Assembly: GCA_023665865.1 (NCBI GenBank)
Contig: JAMPDC010000001.1
Span: 211,694-275,693 of the forward strand
Source of the DNA: Staphylococcus sp.
GTDB taxonomy: Bacteria > Bacteroidota > Bacteroidia > Bacteroidales > Muribaculaceae
Direction of reading: 5' to 3'
Length of the DNA stretch: 64,000 nucleotides
Shown: positions 25,993 through 37,510 of the stretch, one piece after another
How the letters are laid out: the number at the start of each line of letters is the position of its first letter
Numbering within the stretch: the first letter of the stretch is position 1
Translations under genes and position numbers: made by a program
The notes under the pieces: model-generated
The model's input: only the letters and a program-made list of their open reading frames with translations
Told to the model about the DNA's origin: nothing
The model's database searches: none

Positions 25993-26677
25993 ATATATGA
26001 TGTATCGTATAAATATCGACAACCTTCATTGCCTCTGCTGCAATGGGACTGTAAATAACAGGGAAATTGCATATATCCTATATCCCGTGAACGATATGCT
26101 TGACAACTGGATAGGCCACGCGGCTGAAAAATATGGGACAGCCATAATAGTCATCACCGGAATGGACTGGCAGAATGTATTCAGCCCATGGCCGGCCAAA
26201 GGTGTGCCTGACGGAAGCCCGGATTTCAAAGGTGAATCACCCGAATTTCTATCGAAACTCCGCAATAGAATCATTCCGGAAATAGAGAAGACTCTTGGCA
26301 TAATTGATGTCACAGAGAGAACACTTGTCGGTGTCTCCATGTCCGGGCTTTTCGCACTTTGGCAGTGGCTGGAGTGCGATACGTTCAGAAACATAGCTTC
26401 CCTATCCGGATCATTTTGGTATGAAGGCTTCATGGAGTGGATTGTAGCCAGAGGCATCCCACATAAAGACGGTGTTGCATTTTTCCTGCTGGGAGAGCAA
26501 GAATCAAAGTCGCGCATCAAAGCTTTCAATACAGTAAACGACAACACTTCAGCCATCGTGGACTTGCTTGAGAAGGATGGTATAGAAGTGAGATTTGAAT
26601 CTGTCCCCGGCAATCACTACTCCAATCCCATCCAAAGACTCGAGACAGCCTTCTCCACTCTCTATGCTCACCACTGA
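25979..26677 (+). CDS. esterase-like alpha/beta hydrolase (esterase D/IroE-type)
   Basis: A 232-aa protein (226 if started at 25997, which follows the GNAT stop by 4 bases; the ATG at 26000 is also possible). There is no signal peptide. The nucleophile elbow is GVSMSGLFALWQW, with the serine codon at 26336; the final glycine of the usual G-x-S-x-G is serine here. LSGSFWYEGFMEW and the late PGNHYSNPIQRL provide the neighbouring family motif and the probable catalytic histidine. Relatives include the enterobactin-esterase-like and esterase D families, which cleave ester or thioester bonds. Together with the adenylation enzyme and GNAT it could release or edit a small acylated amino-acid product. 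Confidence 0.75.
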   Translation: MRLAKYMMYRINIDNLHCLCCNGTVNNREIAYILYPVNDMLDNWIGHAAEKYGTAIIVITGMDWQNVFSPWPAKGVPDGSPDFKGESPEFLSKLRNRIIPEIEKTLGIIDVTERTLVGVSMSGLFALWQWLECDTFRNIASLSGSFWYEGFMEWIVARGIPHKDGVAFFLLGEQESKSRIKAFNTVNDNTSAIVDLLEKDGIEVRFESVPGNHYSNPIQRLETAFSTLYAHH

Positions 26678-26737
26678 CAGTTCCAGTAGACGCTCAGGAG
26701 GAGAGCAAATTTCGCTAAAAAAACATGTAGGCAGCCA

Positions 26738-26766
26738 TTGGTTAACCGGAATTTATCGTATATTTG
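26738..26766 (+). promoter_or_regulatory. promoter for the GH105-DUF2264 gene
   Basis: TTG at 26738-26740, 18 bases, then TATATTTG at 26759-26766, close to the Bacteroidales -33/-7 pattern. The coding start at 26802 is 35 bases downstream. Confidence 0.55.
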
Positions 26767-26801
26767 CGACATAGAAACCATCTGTCACATATTGAACACA
26801 T

Positions 26802-29138
26802 TTGACCATGATAAACAAGCATTTAAACTGCAGACTGCTTATAAACTCATTGATAGTCCTCTTATCATCATTTCATTCTATCGCCGCATCTAAGAATGAC
26901 ACTCCACGGAACGTCAGAGAGATAATCACAAAGGTCAATGGCAAATGGCAAACCGAACATTCACCGGAAACGAACGCTTTTTGGGACAATGCAGCCTATC
27001 ACACCGGGAATATGGAGGCATACTTGCTTACAGGCAACCGGGATTGGCAGAACTATTCCCTACGTTGGGCCGAACATAATGATTGGAAAGGAGCTAAAAG
27101 CGATGACCGAAACAGCTGGCGGCTTGATTACGGTGAAACCGACGACCATGTGCTTTTCGGTGACTGGCAGATATGCTTTCAGACCTATGCAGATCTTTAT
27201 AACATGCTCCCCGATGACATCCGCATCCGACGTGCGCGGGAGGTCATGGAGTATGAGATGTCAACTATCCGTAGTGATTACTGGTGGTGGGCCGACGGTC
27301 TGTATATGGTGATGCCCGTTATGACAAAGCTCCACAGGATTACCGGAGACCACCGTTATCTCGACAAACTATATGAATATGTTTGTTACAGCGATTCCAT
27401 CATGCTTGATAAGGAAACAGGCTTATACTACCGTGATGCGAAATATGTCTATCCGAAACATAAAAGCGTCAACGGTAAAAAAGATTTTTGGGCGCGTGGC
27501 GATGGTTGGGTACTTGCCGGACTCGCCAAAGTCCTTAAAGATTTGCCCAAAGACTATCAGCACAGGGACTTTTTCATCAACAAATACAAACGTCTTGCCG
27601 ATGCAGTCGTTGCATCACAACAGCCTGAGGGCCATTGGACACGTTCAATGCTTGACCCCCGACATGCACCGGGCTATGAAACCAGCGGAACAGCATTTTT
27701 CACCTATGGATTGCTATGGGGCGTTAATAACGGCTATCTCAATGAAGAAAAATACCTTGATGCAGCGTTGAAAGGATGGGGCTATCTCCGTGACATTGCG
27801 TTGCAGAAAGATGGCTCGGTCGGCTACGTCCAGCCTATCGGCGAAAAGGCTATTCCGGGACAAACGGTTGATGCAAAATCCACTTCAAATTTCGGTACGG
27901 GGGCTTTCTTATCAGCTGCATGTGAGTATGTGCGTTATCTTGAATCAAATGCAACAGACAATGACCGGGCCTATTGGGTTGCACTTGCTGAGAAAATGGC
28001 TCGACCTGTACTATCCAAAATGTCTGAAGGTCGCCTTCAGACAGAAATGCTTATCGAAGTGAGTCCCAACTGGGACGGACGCGATAAACGGGTGACTTAT
28101 ATGGAGACTTTTGGCCGGCTCATGGCCGGAATTGCGCCATGGCTTGCATTAGCTGACGATGATACGGACGAAGGGAAAAAACGCAAAGAGCTAAGGGATA
28201 TGGCCTTGAAAAGCTATGCAAACGCTGTTGATCCCAATAGTCCCGACTATCTTTTGTGGCAAGGACAAGGTCAGGCTCTTGTTGATGCCGCTTACGTTGC
28301 CGAATCATTTCTGCGGGCTTACGATGCTCTATGGATACCTCTCGATGATGTGACCAAGCAACGCTATATCAAGGAGTTCACAGGGATGAGAAACGTTGAT
28401 CCACCATACACAAACTGGGTGCTGTTCTCGTCAACCATCGAAAGTTTTCTTGCCAAAACCGGAGCGAGCTATGACCAATATCGCGTAAACTCTGCCATAC
28501 GTAAGGTAGAGGAATGGTACACAGGTGACGGATGGTATGCCGACGGGCCGGAATTTGCCTTCGACTATTACAGTAGCTATGTGTTTCACCCCATGTATCT
28601 TGAAACCCTTCAAGCTATGAAGGACTCAAAGGCATATACCCGCATCCACTATCAAAATTATTATGGTCGGGCGCTGAAACGCGCGCAAAAATATTCTCTC
28701 GTATTGGAACGATTGATTTCTCCCGAAGGCACATTCCCTGTTTTCGGACGCTCAATCCCATATCGTATGGCTACCATGCAACCGCTCGCGCTCATGGCAT
28801 GGTATGAGAAACTTCCGGCCGGTATCACAAACGGACAGGTCAGAGCCGCACTGACGGCAGTCATGCACCGCATGTTTGACGACAAAGAAAATTTCAACGA
28901 GGAAGGTTTCCTGACCATAGGATTTGCCGGGCGTCAACCCAACGTTGCGGACTGGTACACCAATAATGGCTCTCTTTACATGACCTCACTCGCATTTCTC
29001 CCATTGGGACTACCCGCGACACATCCCTTTTGGACCGACGCCCCTCAACCCTGGACTTCATGCAAAGCATGGGGAGGAGAGCCGTTCCCGAAAGACCATC
29101 ATTGGAGCGACGGTGGAAAATTTCATGATCTGTTCTAA
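26802..29138 (+). CDS. exported GH105-type unsaturated glycuronyl hydrolase fused to DUF2264
   Basis: A 778-aa two-domain glycan enzyme with an N-terminal signal (LLINSLIVLLSSFHSIAA). Residues about 35-385 resemble GH88/GH105 (alpha6/alpha6) enzymes: WRLDYGETDDHVLFGDWQ, YWWWADGLYMVMPVM with the probable catalytic aspartate, WARGDGWVLAGLAKVL and SGTAFFTYGLLWGV. Residues about 400-775 match the DUF2264 pattern (TYMETFGRLMAGIAPWLAL, NWVLFSSTIESFLAK, GDGWYADGPEFAFDYYSSYVFHP, FGRSIPYRM), a domain I recall as linked to glucuronidase family GH154. The pair would act on acidic polysaccharides, taking 4,5-unsaturated or glucuronic residues in turn. The neighbouring GH2 enzyme fits side-chain trimming of pectin or arabinogalactan; this target is inferred. 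Confidence 0.85.
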   Translation: MTMINKHLNCRLLINSLIVLLSSFHSIAASKNDTPRNVREIITKVNGKWQTEHSPETNAFWDNAAYHTGNMEAYLLTGNRDWQNYSLRWAEHNDWKGAKSDDRNSWRLDYGETDDHVLFGDWQICFQTYADLYNMLPDDIRIRRAREVMEYEMSTIRSDYWWWADGLYMVMPVMTKLHRITGDHRYLDKLYEYVCYSDSIMLDKETGLYYRDAKYVYPKHKSVNGKKDFWARGDGWVLAGLAKVLKDLPKDYQHRDFFINKYKRLADAVVASQQPEGHWTRSMLDPRHAPGYETSGTAFFTYGLLWGVNNGYLNEEKYLDAALKGWGYLRDIALQKDGSVGYVQPIGEKAIPGQTVDAKSTSNFGTGAFLSAACEYVRYLESNATDNDRAYWVALAEKMARPVLSKMSEGRLQTEMLIEVSPNWDGRDKRVTYMETFGRLMAGIAPWLALADDDTDEGKKRKELRDMALKSYANAVDPNSPDYLLWQGQGQALVDAAYVAESFLRAYDALWIPLDDVTKQRYIKEFTGMRNVDPPYTNWVLFSSTIESFLAKTGASYDQYRVNSAIRKVEEWYTGDGWYADGPEFAFDYYSSYVFHPMYLETLQAMKDSKAYTRIHYQNYYGRALKRAQKYSLVLERLISPEGTFPVFGRSIPYRMATMQPLALMAWYEKLPAGITNGQVRAALTAVMHRMFDDKENFNEEGFLTIGFAGRQPNVADWYTNNGSLYMTSLAFLPLGLPATHPFWTDAPQPWTSCKAWGGEPFPKDHHWSDGGKFHDLF

Positions 29139-29219
29139 TTCCAACCAAATGTCACTCTAAATTAATATGAGGATATTTAATGACAGCACCCTCTGATAAA
29201 AATACATCTTATATAATAA

Positions 29220-32342
<3,123 letters not shown>

Positions 32343-32359
32343 TCTGACTACACACATAG

Positions 32360-32400
32360 CTTAGAGGCTGTTTAACAAAAAGTGTTAAACAGCCTCTAAG
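32360..32400. repeat. perfect 18-bp palindrome between convergent genes
   Basis: cttagaggctgtttaaca (32360-32377) and its exact reverse complement (32383-32400) around a 5-base loop. It sits between the ends of the GH2 gene and the fimbrial operon, so it probably terminates both, but neither side has a U run. It may instead be the residue of a small mobile repeat. Confidence 0.7.
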
Positions 32401-32443
32401 CATTCATCGGAATTTGATATTTTAACAATTAGAATTAGCGGTG

Positions 32444-34114
32444 TCAATCCTTGACAGCCCTGACAGATGCACCCAATTTTTTAGTCCTACCACTGTTATT
32501 ATCTGTATATCCAAGGTAGTAACCATCAGCTTCGCGGATGCAAAACATCATCGTTACATCGCCTTTGTTGTTCTTTGAACTTGATGTATTGTAAAACGCT
32601 CTTGTCGAGGCTCCCACACCAGAAGAATTCTGCAAATTGCCGGCGATGTGTATATATATATATTTGTCATTGACCTTTGACTTGACAAGGGCCACTCTGA
32701 CACCATTGATATTACGATTGTTGGGATTCTCTTTAAAATAATAGATGCGCTCTTCTGTTGTCAATTCTGATTTCCATCTTGCTTTGCCTGGAGATGCCTC
32801 TGAGTCATCGGCCTCAAGCCACGTTGCATAATGCGCGAGATCAAGAAACTCATTAAAAGTGGGAGTTCTCCATTCATTCCCCCAATGAAAAGAAGCGGCA
32901 TCATGCTCCGGATTACCTGAATCCCACTCACTACCATATACATCGGGCAGATTGCCTCCTGTCGAAAACAGGTTGGTATGCCCCCATACAACATAGAGTC
33001 CATATTCATCAATCTTTTTGGCGCCGAGGTTGAAGGCTGCCCACTTGAGGGGAAGCCCCAGGTCGACCGCGACTTTCGGATATGCGTAATCATTGGATGT
33101 GTCGGTAAGGTCGGCCACTACAAAATCGCCTGCCTTGTATTCGATATTTTTGGTTGCCGTCACATCCCATGTATATTCGTCGCCCCAGGGGAGATTGGTG
33201 AGATAGTTCGGGCCATAAGCCGGATTATCATTTCTCATCGTGTCGTCGGGATCGAGCGGCATCACGGTGCCGTCGAGTTCGTCGTAGGTGAGAAGCTCAA
33301 ACTTCAGCTTTCCCCCTGTGGCTATCGAGCCGTCGACATTGCCGGCCACCTGGCGGATAATGTAGGCAGTCAGCACATTGTCTTCATAATCGGACTGACC
33401 ATACTCACCCACCTTGACAAAGGGCTCCACGTCGTCCTCGGAGCCGAGGGTGAGAGTGGTCACGTCGCCCCACGCGTCGCCGCTCATCCTCAACTGCGAT
33501 CCGCCGGGAATGTCGAAGATGAAACCGCGCAGCATCACCTTGTAGACCACGGTATGCGGGTGCGAGAAGGTCATCTGATGGTCATGCTTCAGATTGGCAT
33601 CGACGAGATTCTGTGACCAATATTCGGTGTATTGTTTCCCGTCGTCGCCCAACACATGCTCGGCATATTTGAGATGCTCAGTGTCGCCATTTTTCTTCTG
33701 CACGTAGGCTTTGGCAAGAAACTCTTCGGAATTGTGGTCTACATCGATATTGTCGCCCTCGGGGAAGAGATAGATCGCTTTGCCGGACCAGTGTTCCCAG
33801 TTAAGGATGTAGCCCTGGTGGACAAACACGGTGTGGGATGTTCCCATTCCGGTATTGGCGATGAATTCATAGTATTCATTCTTGTCTCCCATTGACTCGT
33901 CGGGATAGAGGCGGATGATGTCGCCGTCGTCCCACACCATTTTCAGGTCACTATCATCCACATAGCTCACCCTCGATTTGCCACCGTCGAGCACGGCCGT
34001 GAATGAGTAGACAGGCTCTTCATCAATGCCGCCGGGGACAGGTTCACTCTTCTCGGAACAGGAGGCGAGAAGCGACACCGACGTGAATAATAACAGGATA
34101 TGTTTAAGTCTCAT
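32444..34114 (-). CDS. large fimbrillin-like lipoprotein with FISUMP/DUF1566-like C-terminal domain (probable fimbrial tip)
   Basis: A 556-aa lipoprotein; the start MRLKHILLLFTSVSLLASC at 34114 gives the lipobox, while the longer frame does not. Residues about 20-350 look like fimbrillin/Mfa-like beta domains (YSFTAVLDGGKSRVSYVD, VWDDGDIIRLYP). Around residue 360 begins a domain close to the VDLGLPSGLKWA... family: VDLGLPLKWAAFNLGAKKIDEYGLYVVWG and HWGNEWRTPTFNEFLDL. It ends in GASVRAVKD. Such C-terminal modules sit on surface proteins of Bacteroidales and could be the adhesive end. It is the last gene of the seven-gene fimbrial operon, a usual place for tip or accessory subunits. Its binding partner is unknown. 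Confidence 0.7.
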   Translation of the reverse strand: MRLKHILLLFTSVSLLASCSEKSEPVPGGIDEEPVYSFTAVLDGGKSRVSYVDDSDLKMVWDDGDIIRLYPDESMGDKNEYYEFIANTGMGTSHTVFVHQGYILNWEHWSGKAIYLFPEGDNIDVDHNSEEFLAKAYVQKKNGDTEHLKYAEHVLGDDGKQYTEYWSQNLVDANLKHDHQMTFSHPHTVVYKVMLRGFIFDIPGGSQLRMSGDAWGDVTTLTLGSEDDVEPFVKVGEYGQSDYEDNVLTAYIIRQVAGNVDGSIATGGKLKFELLTYDELDGTVMPLDPDDTMRNDNPAYGPNYLTNLPWGDEYTWDVTATKNIEYKAGDFVVADLTDTSNDYAYPKVAVDLGLPLKWAAFNLGAKKIDEYGLYVVWGHTNLFSTGGNLPDVYGSEWDSGNPEHDAASFHWGNEWRTPTFNEFLDLAHYATWLEADDSEASPGKARWKSELTTEERIYYFKENPNNRNINGVRVALVKSKVNDKYIYIHIAGNLQNSSGVGASTRAFYNTSSSKNNKGDVTMMFCIREADGYYLGYTDNNSGRTKKLGASVRAVKD

Positions 34115-34118
34115 AAGT

Positions 34119-35240
34119 TTAAAACATAGGTTTATAGATATAGTCCTCGAGGTCGCGGGTGACGGTGACACCGTCGACAGAAAACTCGAGGTTTATGTGG
34201 ATGGTCTTTTTGATGAGGCCGGTATGGCCGGCGAAGATCTCGCGCAGGCTTCCGGAGCGGGTCACTATGCCCGACTCTTTATAGTCAGTCTCATCGGCAG
34301 TGTTGGTCAGCACCACATAGACCACCTCAAATCCGGGTTCGTTGCTGGAAACCACACCATTCATCGGAATGAAATAGGCCGATTTGCCAAGGATGTTTTT
34401 CTGCTGCTCGCCCTCTTTGAGCACCACAGCCTCCTTGGTGCAATAGCCTGCGGACTCATCAAACTTATAGCCGGGGACAACTGTCTCGATATCCTCAAGA
34501 TCCAGTAGAAGATCGAGGGGGGTTTCCCGGGTGAACATATTTCTATACGAGCCCCACTTGTCGGTCGACATAGTGTACTTTCCCTGGCGGTAGAATCCCC
34601 AGACGCGGAACTCCTTTATCAGGAAGCGGCAGTCCTTGTATTGGTCGCTCTCCACTTCGTCAAAAAGATCGGGGTCGGCATTGGCCGTGAAATTCACCTT
34701 ATTGAGCAGAGGGGTGAAACTCAGGCTCAGGTTGCCGTTGTCGCCGACACCGTCGCCCGACAGAGAGCCGTTGTCAGCGTTGACCGTGCATTGTGCCGCA
34801 TACAGGGGTTCGAGAGCGGTCTTACACTCATGGGTGATGGTGAGCATTCCGTCATCGGATTTATCGTAGGTCTTACTGTAGGGGAAATATGCGCGAAACT
34901 CGACAGAGCCGTTCACCGGCCAGTATTTTACTGGAGAATATGACCATACAGACCCGTCGAACGATACGGGCTGGTTGTGCATGAAGTTGGAGGTGAAAGA
35001 GGCTGTCGGAGCGTCGCTGAAACAGGCAAACACACCGATCGCATCGCCCGGGCCGAATACTTCGGGCGATGTCGCCGATGTCGCCGCCCTTGAGCCGGCC
35101 GGAGCGCCGGGCCAGGCGCAGCCACCGTCGGCCGAAAAGCTTATGGCCCGCGAAGGTGCGATCCCGTCATCGGTCTCCGTACAGCTGAAGAACAAGGTGG
35201 CCACTGAGAGCCCTGCAAATATATGTCTGAATTTTTTCAT
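34119..35240 (-). CDS. fimbrillin family protein (FimA/Mfa1-like pilin subunit)
   Basis: A 373-aa lipoprotein with signal MKKFRHIFAGLSVATLFFSC. Type V pilin precursors are lipidated, carried across the outer membrane and then cut by a trypsin-like protease so that strands exchange between subunits. The family pattern is visible: GVFACFSDAPTASFTSNFMHNQPVSFDGSVWSYSPVKYWPVNGSVEFRAYFPYS-like stretches, then LSFTPLLNKVNFTANADPD. Arginine residues near position 30-50 could serve as the processing site. It is separated from the tip-like gene by 4 bases and from the preceding fimbrillin by 30 bases. Confidence 0.85.
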   Translation of the reverse strand: MKKFRHIFAGLSVATLFFSCTETDDGIAPSRAISFSADGGCAWPGAPAGSRAATSATSPEVFGPGDAIGVFACFSDAPTASFTSNFMHNQPVSFDGSVWSYSPVKYWPVNGSVEFRAYFPYSKTYDKSDDGMLTITHECKTALEPLYAAQCTVNADNGSLSGDGVGDNGNLSLSFTPLLNKVNFTANADPDLFDEVESDQYKDCRFLIKEFRVWGFYRQGKYTMSTDKWGSYRNMFTRETPLDLLLDLEDIETVVPGYKFDESAGYCTKEAVVLKEGEQQKNILGKSAYFIPMNGVVSSNEPGFEVVYVVLTNTADETDYKESGIVTRSGSLREIFAGHTGLIKKTIHINLEFSVDGVTVTRDLEDYIYKPMF

Positions 35241-35270
35241 GTCAAATCACTGTGTTATTAAGCGCCCACA

Positions 35271-36323
35271 CTATTCCTTTGGTTTCCAATCCGTCTCATC
35301 GTCATCCCAATCGGCGACCCCGATATTGACGTCGACCGTCTTGAGGCTCAGACGCAAAGTGAAGTAATATGCTTTTCCGGTTTCAAAATTGTGGTTGAAA
35401 GAGGTGGAGATGCTGTTGTGGACCGTGAGGCTCCCACCGGCAAGTTTGTCGTCGGTGGTCGTGACATCATAGTCAACGGTTATCTCGACCGGCACCTCGG
35501 CATCCGAGGGAATGATCATAAGATATTTTCCATCGGCCGAGGAGATCCCGTCGTCAGTGTCGACGAAGTCAGCTCCGGCTACTGAAAGAGTGTAGGCCAT
35601 CTCCCGTTTCGACAGATTTTCCCACTTGCCGGTGCAGAGATCAAGATCGCCGGTCACTCCAAGCTCCGATGATCTGAAAGTCAGACTGTTGATCGTGAGA
35701 GTTGAATTCGCGTCGACCGACTCGTCGATGGTGCAACTGAAACCGATGCGCGACAGGGCATGGCAGAACAGCAGCTGCACACGGTCTTCATTGAAAAGAT
35801 TGACTGTGGAGGTGGCATCGGAATAAAGGAGATCGATCTGGGAGTCAACATCGCTGTTCACCCTGAACGACAGCTTCGGGCTGCCGGCGTCCTGCGGGCC
35901 GGTCATGCCGACGATTCCCGTCTTGCCACCCGCTTCGGTGTAGGGGGCGTAGGCGAAAAACGAGAGTTTTGATCCGGGCCAGTTCTTCACCGGACTGTAG
36001 GCCCAGGCACCGGAAAGCCACTCGACCTTCTGATTGTACATGAAATCCGGGGTGAAACCCGCGGAGGCATCCGGATTGAAGTCGTCATTCCCGGTCTGCG
36101 AGGCAAACACGGCGAAGCCGGTCTGCTTCAGCGACTCGATATCGGCCACGAAAGCACGCGATCCGGCGGCCTTGGTGATATAGGCCCCGAAGGTTACGGA
36201 GTCATGGCTGCCGGGACCGGCCACGGGATCGTCGGACTGCCCGCAGCTCCACAAGGGAAGGGCCGCGAGCGCCGCGAGGGTCATGCGGGCAATGGCTTTA
36301 TGGTGATAATTCGGTTTATTCAT
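35271..36323 (-). CDS. fimbrillin family protein (Mfa-like)
   Basis: A 350-aa lipoprotein with signal MNKPNYHHKAIARMTLAALAALPLWSC. It shares the fimbrillin core with the next gene: GFAVFASQTGNDDFNPDASAGF, FMYNQKVEWLSGAWAYSPVKNWPGSKLSFFAYAPYTEAGG, QLLFCHALSRIGFSCTIDES and a C-terminal VNIGVADWDDDETDW. The last strand pattern (xWxxD) is typical of Mfa1-like stalk or accessory subunits. A hairpin at 36355-36380 lies in the 116-base gap upstream and could lower expression relative to earlier genes. Confidence 0.83.
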   Translation of the reverse strand: MNKPNYHHKAIARMTLAALAALPLWSCGQSDDPVAGPGSHDSVTFGAYITKAAGSRAFVADIESLKQTGFAVFASQTGNDDFNPDASAGFTPDFMYNQKVEWLSGAWAYSPVKNWPGSKLSFFAYAPYTEAGGKTGIVGMTGPQDAGSPKLSFRVNSDVDSQIDLLYSDATSTVNLFNEDRVQLLFCHALSRIGFSCTIDESVDANSTLTINSLTFRSSELGVTGDLDLCTGKWENLSKREMAYTLSVAGADFVDTDDGISSADGKYLMIIPSDAEVPVEITVDYDVTTTDDKLAGGSLTVHNSISTSFNHNFETGKAYYFTLRLSLKTVDVNIGVADWDDDETDWKPKE

Positions 36324-36354
36324 ACTCTGTGTCTTCAGAAAAAGTTTTTTCAGG

Positions 36355-36380
36355 CCGTTCCGGTCATGAGACGGGAACGG
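36355..36380 (-). terminator. possible attenuator hairpin within the fimbrial operon
   Basis: CCGTTCC (36355-36361) pairs with GGAACGG (36374-36380). On the minus strand the stem is followed at a distance by CTTTTTCT. It lies between the second DUF5119 gene and the two distal fimbrillins. Confidence 0.35.
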
Positions 36381-36439
36381 ATATGTCGTGCCTTGTCGGT
36401 CAAGGCGTTGTCAATGTCTATTGTAGTTGGCTCCATGCG

Positions 36440-37471
36440 CTATAGAGTCACGTTGAAATCGATGTTTTCGTCCCAGTCTTGAAACCAGACGTCGATTCCA
36501 CCTTCGCCACCGCTACAGGGGGGCAGTTGGGGTTCGAGCGTAAGCTCGAGGAGGAGTTCGGGAGAGCCGGCAGTGAGTCCCGACGGGGAGACGGCTTCCC
36601 GGATGAGATGTCCGACCGGAATCCGGTAGCTCCTGACGGTTTTCCCGTCGGCAAGCAGGGCCTGGAAGGTCAGGAAGTTCTCGCCGGGGGTTCCGCGATG
36701 GTTTGCGGGTAGTCCGAAACAGTTGATATCGGCCTCGACCGTCCCCATGTCGGGCGATGTGCGCCGACATGTCCAACTGTTTGATTCGATGAGATGAGTG
36801 ACGGTCACCGAATTGTCATTCGGAGCGTCAGCCGCGAGCCTATGGCCTGCGGCAAGTCCGCTCAAGGCACCACGGGCAGCCCGCAGATTGCCGATGTTGC
36901 CTACATGGATGAGCAGATGGAGAGTGCGGGTCACTTTTCGGGGGTGGAGTGTCCCTGCCACCTGAGTTGCGGAAGCCGGAGCCTCGACGGGGGCTGTCAT
37001 TATCGTGTCGACAGCAAGCCATTCAGGTTGACCGGCCACGTAGCCGCCATCTTCGGGATGGGCGGTGTACCATTTTGAAGGAGTTGATTCGCTGAGATAT
37101 GCTTCGGCTGTCGCGGGTGATTCAAGTCCGCGGAAACGGATGATGTCAAACTCATTTTCGGTGAGATTGAACACCGTGGCCCAATGGCGGCCGGATGAAA
37201 GGCGGGGGGTGACGTGAGTGACATTGTTGTCGATCACCGTGGTCTTTGCTCCGCCGCTGACAGGATGAAACAGTATTGTCATTCCCGTCGGCACAGGCGC
37301 TCCACAGGCGCTCCAGTCGACATCGATGCGCACAGGCGCGGTGTCGGCAGCGGGAGTAGCCGTGTCGCCACACGATGAGGCGGATACGGCAAGAAAAGCA
37401 ACAAACAGGGTGCGCAACAATCTGTCGCGCAGCCCTGCTTGATGCGTGTATGGAGAACCCGGGATCAGCAT
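36440..37471 (-). CDS. DUF5119-like fimbrial accessory lipoprotein (second copy)
   Basis: A 343-aa lipoprotein with signal ending FVAFLAVSASSC. The mature start VRIDVDWSACGAPVPTGMTILFHPVSGG resembles the DUF5119 pattern (x-W-x-x-A-P-x-x-x-P-T-x-M-x-x-x-F-x-P-x-x-G) also present in the gene at 38820. The C-terminus ends in GGIDVWFQDWDENIDFNVTL. Proteins of this type accompany fimbrillins in Bacteroidales and are thought to act as anchors or minor subunits. It is GC-richer than its neighbours and its sequence is more diverged from the family, so the domain call is less certain than for the upstream copy. Confidence 0.68.
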   Translation of the reverse strand: MLIPGSPYTHQAGLRDRLLRTLFVAFLAVSASSCGDTATPAADTAPVRIDVDWSACGAPVPTGMTILFHPVSGGAKTTVIDNNVTHVTPRLSSGRHWATVFNLTENEFDIIRFRGLESPATAEAYLSESTPSKWYTAHPEDGGYVAGQPEWLAVDTIMTAPVEAPASATQVAGTLHPRKVTRTLHLLIHVGNIGNLRAARGALSGLAAGHRLAADAPNDNSVTVTHLIESNSWTCRRTSPDMGTVEADINCFGLPANHRGTPGENFLTFQALLADGKTVRSYRIPVGHLIREAVSPSGLTAGSPELLLELTLEPQLPPCSGGEGGIDVWFQDWDENIDFNVTL

Positions 37472-37510
37472 TTGGAGAGGTGTAGGTGTGTCTGTCTGAC
37501 CGACAGGGTT

